Shown here: piece by piece, positions 26,562-36,790 of the stretch | How positions within the stretch are numbered: the first letter of the stretch is position 1 | Layout: every line of letters begins with the position of its first letter | Source of the DNA: a bacterium | GTDB taxonomy: Bacteria; Armatimonadota; Zipacnadia; Zipacnadales; Zipacnadaceae | Assembly: GCA_030602615.1 (NCBI GenBank) | Contig: JAUVZM010000009.1 | Coordinates: 1-63,250, forward strand | Length of the DNA stretch: 63,250 bases | Direction: 5' to 3' | Position numbers and translations under genes: made by a program | The notes under the pieces: generated by a model | Told to the model about the DNA's origin: nothing | Database searches by the model: none | Seen by the model: only the letters and a program-made list of their open reading frames with translations

Positions 26562-28961
26562 ATGCCGCGACTGCCTGGTCTATATCTGAAGCTGTTGCGG
26601 GACTTGCGAGGCAACCGTTCGCAGGTGGCAGCCCTGTTGGCAGCAATAGTACTGGGCATTGGCCTGTTCCAGAATACCTACATGGCCGTTGAGAACCTCG
26701 ACGCTAACTACTCGCTGTTCTACAACAATCTCCACTTCGCCGATTTCACCGTTCGCATAAATCCGGCCCGCGATGACCTTATCCACTGGGTCCAAGGGAT
26801 ACCCGGCGTCAGTGAGGTGGCCGGGCGGATTGTCAAAGAGGTTAAAATCGAGCAGCCTCACGCTGATATTCCTTCGGTAGTAGGGCGGATAATATCGCTA
26901 CCAAGTGAACAGCGCAGTGCTATCAACGACGTCCGCGTCACCAGTGGGCGCTACTTCACCGGCGTCGGCCGTCGCGAGGTCCTTGTCGAGGGCAACTTCG
27001 CCCGGCACCACGATTACCGACCCGGCGATACCATCTACGTTAAGACCGGCGGCAGGCGAGTGCCGTTTCGTGTCTCCGGTATCGTAACCAGCCCCGAATA
27101 CCTCTATCCCATCCAGAGCAAAGAGTACCTCTTCCCCACTCCCGGCACGTTCGGCGTGTTGTTTATGCCGCGAAGGCAGGTAGAGCACCTCTTTGATATG
27201 AGCGGGATGATCAATGAGATCTGTGTGCTGACCAAACCGGGCCAGCGTCCGCGGGTGATGGCGATAGTCCAGAGCATGATGGAGCGCTATGGCAGCCACG
27301 AGCCGATCACCCGCGAAGAACAACCCAGCAATAAGCTCCTGACCCTGGATATGGAAGGTCTGCGCCAGACCGCAGTGGTCTTTCCCATGTTTTTCCTGAC
27401 GGCGGCAGCACTGGTTGTCTACTCGGTGCTATCGCGGATGGTGCGCCTGCAGCGCACTCAGATTGGCTTCCTGCGGGCGTCAGGACTGAGTCGGGCAGCC
27501 GTGGCCTGGCACTACTGTCTATACGCCGTGGTGCTGGGCACGGTAGGCGGCCTGATCGGAACCATTGCCGGACAGCTACTCAGCGGGCCATTTACTGCTC
27601 TATACCTGGGCGTTATGCACCTGCCCTTCCGAGTATATGCCCCGGGACTGGGGGTGGCGGCAATAGCCATGAGCATCGCCGTAGGCACCTCTTTGCTATC
27701 GGCGCTGGTGCCAGCGCTGGGTGCTGCCCGTCTAACCCCGGCCGAAGCTATGCGACCCGCTCCACAGCATACCGGGATGAGGCTGACGGCGCTGCTGGCG
27801 CGGATGGCCTGGCGCGTGGGCTTCGCGGGCAAGCTAGCCATCCGCAATCTGCTGCGTCAGGGCTATCGGCTGCTCTTCACCATCATCGGCATCGCCCTGG
27901 GGGTGGCGCTGGTCATCGTTTCGGTGGCCAGTCTCGATATGACCGAGTACACCATCGAGTATTACTTCCGGTCCGTGCGGCACTACGACGCCGCAGTCGG
28001 GTTCACTCGGCCAGCCAGCGATGCTTTAGTTGGCCAGATTCGCCAGTGGCCTGAAGTAGTATGGTCAGAGGGGACATTAGGGATACCAGTGACATTGAGC
28101 CACGGAAACAATGTTCTGGACACCGTCCTCAGCGGCATACCGGACCACAGCCGCGTCTACCAGCTTCAGGACCAGACCGGCCAGGTCATCGAGGTACGCC
28201 AACCGGGTATATATCCGACCCGGGGGGCAGCCAGGCGCCTTGGGGTGACTAAAGGCCAGACAGTGCGCCTTGATTATGCCCTTAACTCCCGGGATCTGAA
28301 CATCACAGTCAGGGCACCGGTAGTAGCAGTGGTGGAACAGGCTTTTGGCATGGGGATATACGCGCCCGTAGACTATCTGTACGAAGTGTTCGGTTCGCGG
28401 CTGAAGATCCCCCCGGGGACCATCAACGGCGTGCTGGTAGATACCAAACCACAGATGCAAGGTGCGCTGAAGCGGCGGGCCTTTGACCTGCCCCAGACCG
28501 CCTCCGTGGAATTGATTGCCGATGTGCGCGGCCAACTGGACCGCCAGATGGCGGCAGCCGATATCTTCACGGGCGTGATGGTGCTGTTCGGGATGACGCT
28601 AATGCTGGCAGTGGTCTACAACACTGTCTCGATGAACCTGCTCGAGCGGCGGCGGGAGTTGGCTGCTCTACGCTCGCTGGGGCTGTCTGTCCGCGAGATG
28701 ATTACTATCGTTACTCTAGAGAATCTGCTGGCCGCAGCACTGGGACTGATGATCGGACTGCCCATAGGTTGGTTCTTCTCACTGTTGGTGGCGCGAGCCT
28801 TCGAGACCGATCAGTACACAATAATGCTGCATATTGAGTGGACGACGTACCTGATTGCCATTCTGGCCGTCGTGGCCACTGCTATCATCTCACAGTTACC
28901 GGGGCTGTATAGTCTGTCGCGGATGGATCTGGCCCAGGCCGTCAAGATGACCGATACCTAA
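26562..28961 (+). CDS. FtsX/MacB-type ABC permease
   Basis: 799 residues. The N-terminal membrane segment ([20 protein letters not shown]) is followed by a MacB-type periplasmic domain, then one FtsX domain with three membrane helices (about residues 275-400). A second periplasmic domain and a second FtsX domain follow at the C-terminus ([38 protein letters not shown]). The two-FtsX plan matches DUF214-type lipoprotein or antimicrobial exporters. With the adaptor and ATPase it forms a tripartite-like export system whose substrate cannot be told. Confidence 0.9.
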   Translation: MPRLPGLYLKLLRDLRGNRSQVAALLAAIVLGIGLFQNTYMAVENLDANYSLFYNNLHFADFTVRINPARDDLIHWVQGIPGVSEVAGRIVKEVKIEQPHADIPSVVGRIISLPSEQRSAINDVRVTSGRYFTGVGRREVLVEGNFARHHDYRPGDTIYVKTGGRRVPFRVSGIVTSPEYLYPIQSKEYLFPTPGTFGVLFMPRRQVEHLFDMSGMINEICVLTKPGQRPRVMAIVQSMMERYGSHEPITREEQPSNKLLTLDMEGLRQTAVVFPMFFLTAAALVVYSVLSRMVRLQRTQIGFLRASGLSRAAVAWHYCLYAVVLGTVGGLIGTIAGQLLSGPFTALYLGVMHLPFRVYAPGLGVAAIAMSIAVGTSLLSALVPALGAARLTPAEAMRPAPQHTGMRLTALLARMAWRVGFAGKLAIRNLLRQGYRLLFTIIGIALGVALVIVSVASLDMTEYTIEYYFRSVRHYDAAVGFTRPASDALVGQIRQWPEVVWSEGTLGIPVTLSHGNNVLDTVLSGIPDHSRVYQLQDQTGQVIEVRQPGIYPTRGAARRLGVTKGQTVRLDYALNSRDLNITVRAPVVAVVEQAFGMGIYAPVDYLYEVFGSRLKIPPGTINGVLVDTKPQMQGALKRRAFDLPQTASVELIADVRGQLDRQMAAADIFTGVMVLFGMTLMLAVVYNTVSMNLLERRRELAALRSLGLSVREMITIVTLENLLAAALGLMIGLPIGWFFSLLVARAFETDQYTIMLHIEWTTYLIAILAVVATAIISQLPGLYSLSRMDLAQAVKMTDT

Positions 28962-29010
28962 CCGCCAGCTCAGCCAGAAAACGTCTGATATTGAATAGAG
29001 TGGGTGCACA

Positions 29011-29124
29011 TTGATCAGACGAATAGTGTTGGCGATAGCAATCCTGATTATGACACCTATAGTGTATGCTACTGAGGCCGGCAAGCCGCCAGCGCACGCA
29101 CTCTTCGCGGCCTATCCCGCGTAA
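29011..29124 (+). CDS. Candidate small secreted peptide (37 aa)
   Basis: A TTG-started frame of 37 codons, with GAGTGGGTG 4 bp before it. The product has two Arg, a hydrophobic run (IVLAIAILIMTPIVYA) and an A-x-A-like end, then 15 residues: a signal peptide with almost no cargo. It could be the stub of a deleted exported protein. It lies downstream of the permease; the remaining bases to 29210 show nothing else. Confidence 0.3.
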   Translation: MIRRIVLAIAILIMTPIVYATEAGKPPAHALFAAYPA

Positions 29125-29210
29125 ACAATACCTATGGCAGATGGAGCAGGAAGCACAACAGCAGCACTAACCATATGGCACGTGCAGCCTCAGCGTGACC
29201 GCTTCCGTAA

Positions 29211-30197
29211 TCACTGTTGCCAATCAATGACCAGCCCCAACATATCATTAGAGCCCTCAATCAACTGCTCAAAGACTGCGGGAGTCTGCTGTGGGGTGAG
29301 CGTATCAGTGATCAATGGCCCAACTTTCAGATCACCAGCAGCCAGCAACGCCAGACATCGCCGCATCCCCTCATCGGTGGTACCTGTGGGAGCGTAAAAA
29401 GTAATCTCTTTAACGTGAGGTATATACAAATCCAGGCAGGTGAGGCCAGAATAATACGCCTGCAGGCAGTACCGGCCTCCGCGAGGCTTCATCCACTCAA
29501 AGGATTCGTTGAGCGCCTTTTCGTTGGCACTGGTATCAATGATGGCATCTGCCCCGCCAGATTTGTGGCTGCGAACTACTTCGCCGACATCTTCGCGCAG
29601 CGGATTGACCACGCAGTCGGCGCTATAGTGACGGGAATACTCCAGTCGCGAGTCCAAGACGTCAGTGGCGATGACCTTGGCGCCTCGCATACGGGACACC
29701 TGGGCAGCAAACTGACCAATTAACCCCTGGCCAATAACCACCACCAACTCGCCACTGTTTATCGGCATTACTTCGGCTGCTCCGTGGTAGCCCACCGCCG
29801 GCATTACCAGCAAAGCGGCGTCTTTAGAGTCTAATTCGTCAGGAACAGGCAACACTCCCTCGGCGTCTGTCACTGAATATGAGGTATGGCCACCCCAGAA
29901 TGGGTGCAGCGGTGAGTCGATTTCACTAAATGACAGGAAGACCCTATCCCCTTCACGCACTCCATTCACATCGGGCCCCAAGCGGTCCACGATTCCCACC
30001 TTTTGATACCCCGGGACAAGCGGAAAGGGGGTGCCCATATAAAGCCCCATCAGCACCCAGACGTCAGTGCCATTACTAACGCCCGAATACAAACTGCGGA
30101 CGCCCACCTGGCCGCTACCAGGCTCGGGTAATTCAATCTCGGCTAACTCCACTCGACCACTTTGCGGGAATACCACAGCCTCACAGGTTATGCTCAT
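29211..30197 (-). CDS. Medium-chain (zinc-type) alcohol dehydrogenase family protein
   Basis: 328 residues of the MDR fold: GroES-like N-terminal half with VPGYQKVGIVDRLGPDVNGV and GDRVFL, then a Rossmann half with VVVIGQGLIGQFAAQVSRM (GxGxxG) and a basic/acidic end IATDVLDSRLEYS. The usual catalytic zinc Cys of the CGTD motif is replaced (YSGVSNGTDVWV), and the four-Cys structural zinc lobe is not visible. This resembles BchC-like or other zinc-poor MDR members. Substrate unknown. The GHMP-kinase remnant upstream on the same strand hints at a former sugar-related operon. Confidence 0.82.
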   Translation of the reverse strand: MSITCEAVVFPQSGRVELAEIELPEPGSGQVGVRSLYSGVSNGTDVWVLMGLYMGTPFPLVPGYQKVGIVDRLGPDVNGVREGDRVFLSFSEIDSPLHPFWGGHTSYSVTDAEGVLPVPDELDSKDAALLVMPAVGYHGAAEVMPINSGELVVVIGQGLIGQFAAQVSRMRGAKVIATDVLDSRLEYSRHYSADCVVNPLREDVGEVVRSHKSGGADAIIDTSANEKALNESFEWMKPRGGRYCLQAYYSGLTCLDLYIPHVKEITFYAPTGTTDEGMRRCLALLAAGDLKVGPLITDTLTPQQTPAVFEQLIEGSNDMLGLVIDWQQ

Positions 30198-30243
30198 ACG
30201 CCTTCTCCTCTCTCAATGCGGGATTATCCAAGGGAATATGCTG

Positions 30244-30536
30244 TTATTGGGCGACTATACTCCGCGCCCAATTTCGGGCCCGCTCCAGCTCGCCGTCAGC
30301 AAGTGGGCCTTTGATGCCGGTCACATGGAAGCGTCGGGCCGGTGCGGCCAACGTGCAACCCCGTTTTCGCAGAGCATCTTCCAGCTTGCCGGCAGCAGAC
30401 CCGGACAGAGGCATGCGCAGGCCGGTATCGAAAGCTGCCGCCCGCAACCGGCCGGCAAGCTCAGAAAATCCTGGTGTTCGCCAAACAGACAGATGCGTCC
30501 CGGAGCGGTAACTCTTATATGTTTGCGAACGGGCAT
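30244..30536 (-). pseudogene. 5' remnant of a galactokinase-like GHMP kinase
   Basis: Starting at the ATG at 30536, the frame gives VTAPGRICLFGEHQDFLSLP, the N-terminal sugar-binding motif of GHMP kinases of the galactokinase type. It then shifts frame: AAAFDTGLRMPLSG continues in another frame near 30440, and a further stretch (PLADGELERARNWARSI) reaches a stop near 30244. The ATP-binding PxxxGLSSS motif and all later domains are absent. Most likely a deleted, frameshifted gene; a different, intact GHMP kinase is at 45541. Confidence 0.65.
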
Positions 30537-30731
30537 TTCTCAGTCCTTACATTGGGAGCCAATCAACACATTGCGCTCAGCTAACAATTCGTCGGCTATG
30601 GCGGCTACACCTCTAGTAGATAGCACCCCTGTTGGAGTATTAGGAGGTAAGAGGCCAAGCGATGGTGAAGTAATTTCATTAACCAATCCACAGTCTATCT
30701 TTGCCTGTAGGCTCCTAAGGAGAAACGTAGA

Positions 30732-32165
30732 ATGTTCACAGAGCCAAAAGAAGCGTTGCATTTCATCGAATCTGAACATGTCCGTATGGTCAATTTGAAG
30801 ACCGTTGACCTTCAAGGGCGGTGGCACCAGGTTACAGTGTCCAGTAGCTACGTCACAGAAAAGACCCTGTGTAGTGGCGTGGGTGCAGATGCCTCCAGCT
30901 ACCCCGGCTATAGAAAGGTTGAAGCTGGTGACATGAGGATCGTGCCAGATCTAAGCACGGGCATGCTGGATCCTTATTGCAACGTGAAGACCCTCAGCTT
31001 TATTTGCGACATCGTTGAACCCGTCACCGGCGAGCCGTATATGAGAGACCCTCGAGGAGTTGCCAAGCGCGCGGAATGCTACTTCACACAGGTCATCAGT
31101 CCGGGCGAGGCCTTGTTTTCTCCGGAGTTGGAGTTCCACGTTTTTTCGAATGTCCAATATCAGTCAGAGACCTCTGCTGCGGGGTATAGTGTTGATTCGA
31201 ACGAGGCGCCATGGAATTCGGCAGCCGACGAACTGCCCAATCAGGGCTATAAGATACCCCCTCTTGCTGGCTACCACGCGGTGCCACCCCGTGATCAACT
31301 CCATGATCTGCGCACGGCGATGGTAATGGCAATTGAAGCCGCTGGCGTGCCCGTTTACTATCATCATCATGAGGTTGGCGCCCCGGGCCAGGTGGAGATT
31401 GAGGTGGGGTTTGGCCCGCTATTGGAGATGGCAGATGCGGTAATGAAGATGAAGTATATCATCAAGAACGAAGCCTATCGTGACGGCATGAGTGCCACTT
31501 TCATGCCCAAGCCAATGTTCGGCGAGGCCGGCAATGGAATGCACGTCCACCAGTACGTCAGCCACGATGGCAAGTCGCTGTTTTGGGATGCCGCTGACAC
31601 CTATGCTCACCTCAGCGAAATGGCCTTCAACTGGATCGGTGGCCTTCTCAAACACGCTGCAGCCCTACTGGCGTTGTGCAGTCCCAGCACTAATTCGTAC
31701 AAGCGGCTCGTGCCCGGTCACGAAGCACCTATAAGCGCCTTCTTTGGTCTCTCCAATCGTACTGCCGCAGTGCGCATTCCAGCGTACGGTGTGAATGAGG
31801 CGGAGAACCGGATAGAGTTCCGTCCTCCCGACGCCACTTGCAACCCGTACCTTTGCCTCGCGGCAATGACGATGGCAGGTATTGATGGAGTTCGTGGAGG
31901 TGTGGATCTCAAGGCTAGCCACTTCGGCCCATTTGCTCAGAACATCGAAGAAATGGAGGCTGAAGCCCGAGAGCAAGTTGTCCAGCTTCCCACTTCTCTC
32001 CCAGCGGCGCTTGATGCCCTTGAAGAGGACTGCGAGTTTCTGTTGGAGGGTGGCGTTTTCTCCATTGATCTCATCCGGGCTTGGATTGACTTGAAGCAAG
32101 ACGAATGCGCTGCTGTGAACGTGCGTCCCCATCCCTATGAGTATATGCTCTACTACGATCTCTAG
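30732..32165 (+). CDS. Glutamine synthetase family protein (type I-like)
   Basis: 477 residues. The N-terminal beta-grasp part (MVNLKTVDLQGRWHQVTV) and the catalytic barrel are visible: metal/Glu sites in SPELEFHVF, VEIEVGFGPL, the GNGMHVHQYV loop with its His, NSYKRLVPGHEAP, then RTAAVRIPA and IEFRPPDATCNPYLCLAAM. Classic GlnA makes glutamine from glutamate, ammonia and ATP. ATG at 30732 has AAGGAG 8 bp upstream. It stands next to an M20 peptidase rather than nitrogen-regulation genes, so a gamma-glutamyl ligase role on another amine is possible. Confidence 0.87.
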   Translation: MFTEPKEALHFIESEHVRMVNLKTVDLQGRWHQVTVSSSYVTEKTLCSGVGADASSYPGYRKVEAGDMRIVPDLSTGMLDPYCNVKTLSFICDIVEPVTGEPYMRDPRGVAKRAECYFTQVISPGEALFSPELEFHVFSNVQYQSETSAAGYSVDSNEAPWNSAADELPNQGYKIPPLAGYHAVPPRDQLHDLRTAMVMAIEAAGVPVYYHHHEVGAPGQVEIEVGFGPLLEMADAVMKMKYIIKNEAYRDGMSATFMPKPMFGEAGNGMHVHQYVSHDGKSLFWDAADTYAHLSEMAFNWIGGLLKHAAALLALCSPSTNSYKRLVPGHEAPISAFFGLSNRTAAVRIPAYGVNEAENRIEFRPPDATCNPYLCLAAMTMAGIDGVRGGVDLKASHFGPFAQNIEEMEAEAREQVVQLPTSLPAALDALEEDCEFLLEGGVFSIDLIRAWIDLKQDECAAVNVRPHPYEYMLYYDL

Positions 32166-32315
32166 GGTATGGAACTGACAATCGGTAATCTGCACCCGTT
32201 TCTTAGATGCCAGTCCCTTCAAGCTACCAAGTACCAGATTGGTATGATAGCCGTAGCATAACCTTTTCACCTGCAGACTATCGAGCTACCGCCAGAAATA
32301 GAAAGCAGGCAAGAG

Positions 32316-33434
32316 ATGAACCGCGATGCGCTCGTAACTCTATTTTGTGAGCTGGTGCAGATTGATAGCCTGTCGAAGCATGAAGCTGCCTTCGCCAGTG
32401 TCATTGCGGACAAGCTGGCCGGCCTCGGCCTGGATACCACCGACGACGGCGTCGGCCCGCGTATTAACGGAGATTGCGGCAACCTTATCTGCCGAGTCCC
32501 GGCTACTGCTGACGGCTTTCCAGCCATAATGCTCAACACGCACGTTGATACAGTGGGCGACGACACCGGTATCCAGCCAGTAATCAACGATGACGAGATT
32601 CACAGCGCCGGCGACACTATTTTGGGCGCCGATGCCAAAGCAGGAATCACCCTCATTCTGTCTACACTGCAAGCGCTGGACGACCAAAAGCTGCCTCACG
32701 GCGAGCTGGTGGTAGTCTTCACCGTGGCCGAAGAAATCGGACTGGTCGGCGCGCAGCATCTCGACTATGAGATGCTCCAGCCACTGCCACGGATGGCGTA
32801 TGTCCTGGACGGCGGCGTAACTGCGGGCAGGATGACCACCCAGGCCCCCTATGCTGACAATATCAGCTTTGAAATTCGGGGCAAGGCCGCGCACGCCGGA
32901 GTCGAGCCGGAGACGGGGATCAATGCCATCCAGATCGCCGCTCAGGCCATATCCCAGATGAAGCTGGGGCGACTCGATGACGAGTCCACCGCCAATATCG
33001 GCACCATCCAGGGCGGCAGCGCGACAAACATCGTGCCGGAAGTGACCACCTTCGAGGGAGAGGCACGTAGCCATCAGGAAGAAAAGCTCATCCGCCAGAC
33101 CCGGGATATGTGCCAAAAAGTAGAAGAAGCCGCCAGCCAGGCCGGAGCAGAAGCCAATATCACCACCGAGCGCAACTATAACGGCTTTGCGCTAGGGCCT
33201 GATGACGCGGTAGTCCAGCGGGGGATTACTGCGGCCGAGCAGGTCAGTCTAGAGCCAAATCTGCATAAAGGGGGCGGCGGCAGTGATGCTAACATATTCA
33301 ACGAACACGGCATTCCCAGCGTCATCATCGCCACCGGCGCGCATAAGCCTCACACCCCCGAAGAACTGCTACACATTCCCAGTATGGTCAAGTGCTGCGA
33401 GTGGCTGCTGGCCATCATCACGCTGCAGCAGTAA
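32316..33434 (+). CDS. M20-family metallopeptidase, peptidase T-like
   Basis: 372 residues, cytoplasmic. Two-zinc site motifs in order: LNTHVDTV (His and the following Asp), TILGADAKAGI (bridging Asp), FTVAEEIGLVGA (catalytic Glu pair), AYVLDGG, and near the C-terminus GGGGSDANIFNEHG. The dimerisation lid (about 180-290) contains AHAGVEPETGINAI. Peptidase T-like M20 enzymes cleave N-terminal residues from tripeptides; other M20 members hydrolyse amino-acid conjugates. ATG at 32316. Same strand as the glutamine-synthetase-like gene, 150 bp downstream. Confidence 0.9.
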   Translation: MNRDALVTLFCELVQIDSLSKHEAAFASVIADKLAGLGLDTTDDGVGPRINGDCGNLICRVPATADGFPAIMLNTHVDTVGDDTGIQPVINDDEIHSAGDTILGADAKAGITLILSTLQALDDQKLPHGELVVVFTVAEEIGLVGAQHLDYEMLQPLPRMAYVLDGGVTAGRMTTQAPYADNISFEIRGKAAHAGVEPETGINAIQIAAQAISQMKLGRLDDESTANIGTIQGGSATNIVPEVTTFEGEARSHQEEKLIRQTRDMCQKVEEAASQAGAEANITTERNYNGFALGPDDAVVQRGITAAEQVSLEPNLHKGGGGSDANIFNEHGIPSVIIATGAHKPHTPEELLHIPSMVKCCEWLLAIITLQQ

Positions 33435-33512
33435 ACTCTACCACGCCGCCTGCCGTCGCGACAGGAATGTCGCTCCTACCGCGGTTGTGGATTGTCTGCC
33501 GTTGAGCTGCTG

Positions 33513-35312
33513 TCACATCAATTCCGGGGCGAACATAACGTTGATGACCTCCTGGGCGGAGGTACTGCCCTGGTGGACCTTGGTCAGGGCATCGTAGCGC
33601 AGCGTCTTCATCCCGCTTTTGACGGCAATGCGCCGCAGCGCCGAGGCATCTTCCCCACGAGCGAGGGCCCCGCGCAACTCATCGTTCATCTTCATCAGCT
33701 CATAGACCGCCACCCGTCCGGAGTAACCGATATTGTGGCAGTCCCGGCAGCCCCGACCGACGTGGAAGCGGATCTTTTCGGCCTGCTCCTCGGTCAGGTT
33801 CAACCGCTCCAGCTCCTGCGAGCTGGGCTGATACTGCTCGCGACAGTGCGAGCAGATGCGCCGAACCAGGCGCTGGGCCAGCACGCCAAGGATTGATGAG
33901 CCGATGATATACGGCGCTATGCCAATGTCCACCAGGCGAGCGACCGCGCTGGGCGCGTCGTTGGTGTGGAGAGTGCTGAGCACCAGATGGCCAGTCAGCG
34001 AGGCCCGAAAGGCCATCTGGGCCGTCTCCAGGTCGCGAATCTCACCGACCAGTATCACATCAGGGTCCTGGCGGAGAATGTGCCGCAAGAACTCGGCGAA
34101 ATCCAGCTCAATAGCGGGGTGGACCTGGGTCTGATTTAGGCCCTGCACCTCATATTCGATAGGATCTTCGACTGTGGATATATTGATGCGGTCTTCGTTA
34201 ATCGTATGCAGAGCGGCGTACAGGGTAGTGCTCTTGCCGCTTCCGGTAGGGCCGGTAACCAAGAGCATCCCCTGGGGACGGGTAACCAGTTCCTCAAATT
34301 CCTTCTGCATCTGCGGCAAAAAGCCCAGCTCGCCCAGCGAGACAAATACGCGGCTCTTGTCCAGCAAGCGCAGCACTGCCTTCTCGCCCCAGTAGGTGGG
34401 CAGGGTGGAGACGCGCAGATCAATAGGGCGGTTGTCAACCATCGTGTCAAACCGCCCGCCCTGCGGGAAGCGAGTCTCGGCGATATCCTCGTTGGCCAGC
34501 AGCTTAATGCGCGACAGCACTGCTTGCTGCATATCCTTGGGTAGCTTGGTGATGGTAGACAGTTGTCCGTCAACGCGATAGCGGACCTGCACGTGGTCGG
34601 CACGCGGCTCGATATGGATATCAGAGGCCTGCATGCGGGCGGCGTCCTGAATAATAGTCTCCACGATGCGCACCACCGGCGCATCATCGAGCATCCGAAT
34701 CAGGTCAATGTCAATGCCGCTTACCGCCTCGGTGCCGCTTACCGTCGCCGAGAGGTCCTTGGCCTGTTCGCTGACCTGAATGGATGCGCGAGCCTGGCGG
34801 GTGTAGTACTGGTCAATGGCCTCTTCAATCTGTTCGGCAGGAATCTCGACCGGCTCCACCTTCCGACCCGTCCGCGAGCGGATGGCGTCAATGGCCAATA
34901 CGTTGGTCTCGTCGGCCATGGCCACCAGAATTCGCTCCTGACTGATCTGCAAGGGCAATACCGTGTATTCTTCGGCTATTGCCCGCGGGATGGCGCGGAT
35001 TGCCTCCACCTCAATCTCATATGCTGACAAAGCCGCCTGGCCAGTACCTGTTTTCTCTTGTGGTCCCCCTGCGTGGCTGATAGTCGGTTGGGGCGACTGG
35101 CTTTCCTCAGCCTGGGGGGGAGCGTCTTCTTCTCTGCTCTGTGCAGCCGCCGCCAGGTCCGCCGCTGAGGCGTAGCCCTTCTCCAGCAGAACGCTAACCA
35201 GCCCCGCACCACTTTCTTCAGCCTCCTGCCGGACTTCCTCAAGCTGCCCCTGACTGATCACTCCGGATTCGAGCAAGCTCTGCGCAAGACTATCATCATT
35301 GACACCACTCAT
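33513..35312 (-). CDS. pilB: Type IV pilus / type II secretion assembly ATPase
   Basis: 599 residues. N-terminal MshEN-type domain (SGVISQGQLEEVRQEAE and the following 100 residues), which in relatives can bind cyclic di-GMP. The GspE/PilB motor domain has Walker A GPTGSGKSTTLY, the Asp box ISTVEDPIEY, Walker B DPDVILVGEIRD and the His box LVLSTLHTNDA. The tetra-cysteine zinc site is CSHCREQY ... CRDCHNIGYSGR. It powers pilin extension or pseudopilus assembly. ATG at 35312 has AGAGGACG upstream. No other pilus gene is near; the divergent secretin-like gene at 36791 is the only possible secretion partner here. Confidence 0.93.
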   Translation of the reverse strand: MSGVNDDSLAQSLLESGVISQGQLEEVRQEAEESGAGLVSVLLEKGYASAADLAAAAQSREEDAPPQAEESQSPQPTISHAGGPQEKTGTGQAALSAYEIEVEAIRAIPRAIAEEYTVLPLQISQERILVAMADETNVLAIDAIRSRTGRKVEPVEIPAEQIEEAIDQYYTRQARASIQVSEQAKDLSATVSGTEAVSGIDIDLIRMLDDAPVVRIVETIIQDAARMQASDIHIEPRADHVQVRYRVDGQLSTITKLPKDMQQAVLSRIKLLANEDIAETRFPQGGRFDTMVDNRPIDLRVSTLPTYWGEKAVLRLLDKSRVFVSLGELGFLPQMQKEFEELVTRPQGMLLVTGPTGSGKSTTLYAALHTINEDRINISTVEDPIEYEVQGLNQTQVHPAIELDFAEFLRHILRQDPDVILVGEIRDLETAQMAFRASLTGHLVLSTLHTNDAPSAVARLVDIGIAPYIIGSSILGVLAQRLVRRICSHCREQYQPSSQELERLNLTEEQAEKIRFHVGRGCRDCHNIGYSGRVAVYELMKMNDELRGALARGEDASALRRIAVKSGMKTLRYDALTKVHQGSTSAQEVINVMFAPELM

Positions 35313-35488
35313 GACTATCGTCCTCTGCTCAAGATGATTGACCTAAGTCCCCGATGACAGTAGCATACCAACAGGATACGTATTATCTTTCGCGGCGCAC
35401 GACAATCTACCTCCTGCTTGTCAACCTAGGCCGGCCCAGAAGCGTATATCTAGTGACTAAGCACACTTCCAAGGGCGAAACTGCCGAT

Positions 35489-36049
35489 ATGTTTGCTGCC
35501 GACAGCGAACTTGTAGCACGCTGCCAGAGGGACGATATTGCTGCCTATGAAGAGCTGGTGCGCAGACATCGCGAGGCTGTTTATCGGGTGGTTTATGCAG
35601 TGCTCGGCAACCACGATCAGGCGGAGGACGTTGTGCAAGAGGCGTTCCTACACGCGTATCAGACCATTCGCCGCTTTGACTCCCGCCGGCCGTTCGCCCC
35701 ATGGCTTAAGCGAATCGGTGTCAATTGCGCCATCTCGGCACTGCGTCGGCAGGGACGCATGGCGAGGGCTGCGAAGCGTGACGTCGCTCTCAGTTACGAA
35801 GCGAATCCTGAAGAATTCGCCATTGCCAGTGACTTACAGGCGGCCGTTAGTGAGGCTGTGAACAAGCTGCCTGCCAAACAGCGGACCGCCATAATGCTGT
35901 TCTCGCTCGCAGAGATGGATCTGGCGGAGACCGCCGCAATGATGGGCTGCACGGTGGGAACAGTCAAGACGCACCTGCACCGCGCGCGGCAGAAGCTCCA
36001 GGGACTACTCTCCGACTATCTGGAGGAGGATCAGACCAATGAACTGTAA
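35489..36049 (+). CDS. ECF sigma factor
   Basis: About 186 residues. Region 2 reads ELVARCQRDDIAAYEELVRR, then RVVYAVLGNHDQAEDVVQEA and FLHAYQ; region 4 reads LPAKQRTAIMLFSLAEMDLA, then MGCTVGTVKTHLHRARQKL. It directs RNA polymerase to a special promoter set. The frame is open upstream to 35354, but the first 45 residues have no family similarity, so the ATG at 35489 is chosen (GGGCG about 12 bp upstream; the start is uncertain). The end overlaps the anti-sigma gene by 11 bp, a typical coupling. Confidence 0.93.
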   Translation: MFAADSELVARCQRDDIAAYEELVRRHREAVYRVVYAVLGNHDQAEDVVQEAFLHAYQTIRRFDSRRPFAPWLKRIGVNCAISALRRQGRMARAAKRDVALSYEANPEEFAIASDLQAAVSEAVNKLPAKQRTAIMLFSLAEMDLAETAAMMGCTVGTVKTHLHRARQKLQGLLSDYLEEDQTNEL

Positions 36050-36758
36050 GCAAGCCCGAAGATTGATGCAAGAAATAGCGGATGGCACCCTCGGGGACCA
36101 CGGCGAATTCGACCGGCATATTGCCCAGTGCCCCGGGTGCCGCCTCGAATGGCAGGCTCTGCAACGCATCGAAGGCGCGGTGGCGAATATAGCCCGATGC
36201 AAACCGCCTGCCGAGCGCCTGGAACGAGCCACGGTGGGGGTGTTGCAGACGATTGAAAGGCAGCGGCCGCGCTCGCTGGCCCGCCTCTCCCGCCTGGGCT
36301 GGGCCGCAGCGGCGGCGCTGCTCATCGCGACCTTTGCGATGGGCCTGTACGCCGGGCGCACGGTCTGGCCCCGCGAGGTGATCGTTAAAGTCCCCGAGGT
36401 GCACGAGAAGATCGTCGAGGTGGAGGTGCCGGTCGTCAAGGAGCGTGTGGTGGTCAAGCGCGTGCCCGTCTATAAGACCAGAATCGTCTACCGTGACCGG
36501 GAAGTCGAAAAGCCCATACCGGTGGTGGCGGCCACAGCGAGCCCCGAGCCAGTCAAGCTTGACGAGGTTATCAGCTATGTCGTCAGTAATCCTGTTCCTC
36601 CCGCCGTCCAGGTCAACGAGGAGATCAAGCCAACCACAGTCATTGGTGAAGCTGAATCGAGAGAGGCTTCACCCCTTGAGGGGCACCGCGAGCAGCCCGA
36701 CTCCACTATCACAGAGGCGGCGGCCGAGATGGTCATCGCCCAGAATATAGCCCATTAG
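36039..36758 (+). CDS. Membrane anti-sigma factor (zf-HC2)
   Basis: 239 residues. The N-terminal ZAS finger is FDRHIAQCPGCRLEW (His-x3-Cys-x2-Cys) at about residues 25-39. A membrane segment, AAAAALLIATFAMGLYAG (about 88-105), separates it from an extracytoplasmic tail with a Val/Glu/Lys-rich alternating stretch (IVEVEVPVVKERVVVKRVPV) that may form extended beta structure. It probably sequesters the ECF sigma encoded just upstream until an envelope signal arrives. The ATG overlaps the sigma gene end. Confidence 0.88.
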   Translation: MNCKQARRLMQEIADGTLGDHGEFDRHIAQCPGCRLEWQALQRIEGAVANIARCKPPAERLERATVGVLQTIERQRPRSLARLSRLGWAAAAALLIATFAMGLYAGRTVWPREVIVKVPEVHEKIVEVEVPVVKERVVVKRVPVYKTRIVYRDREVEKPIPVVAATASPEPVKLDEVISYVVSNPVPPAVQVNEEIKPTTVIGEAESREASPLEGHREQPDSTITEAAAEMVIAQNIAH

Positions 36759-36790
36759 CCACGAACGTGACATCAAAGGAGGAGAACATT

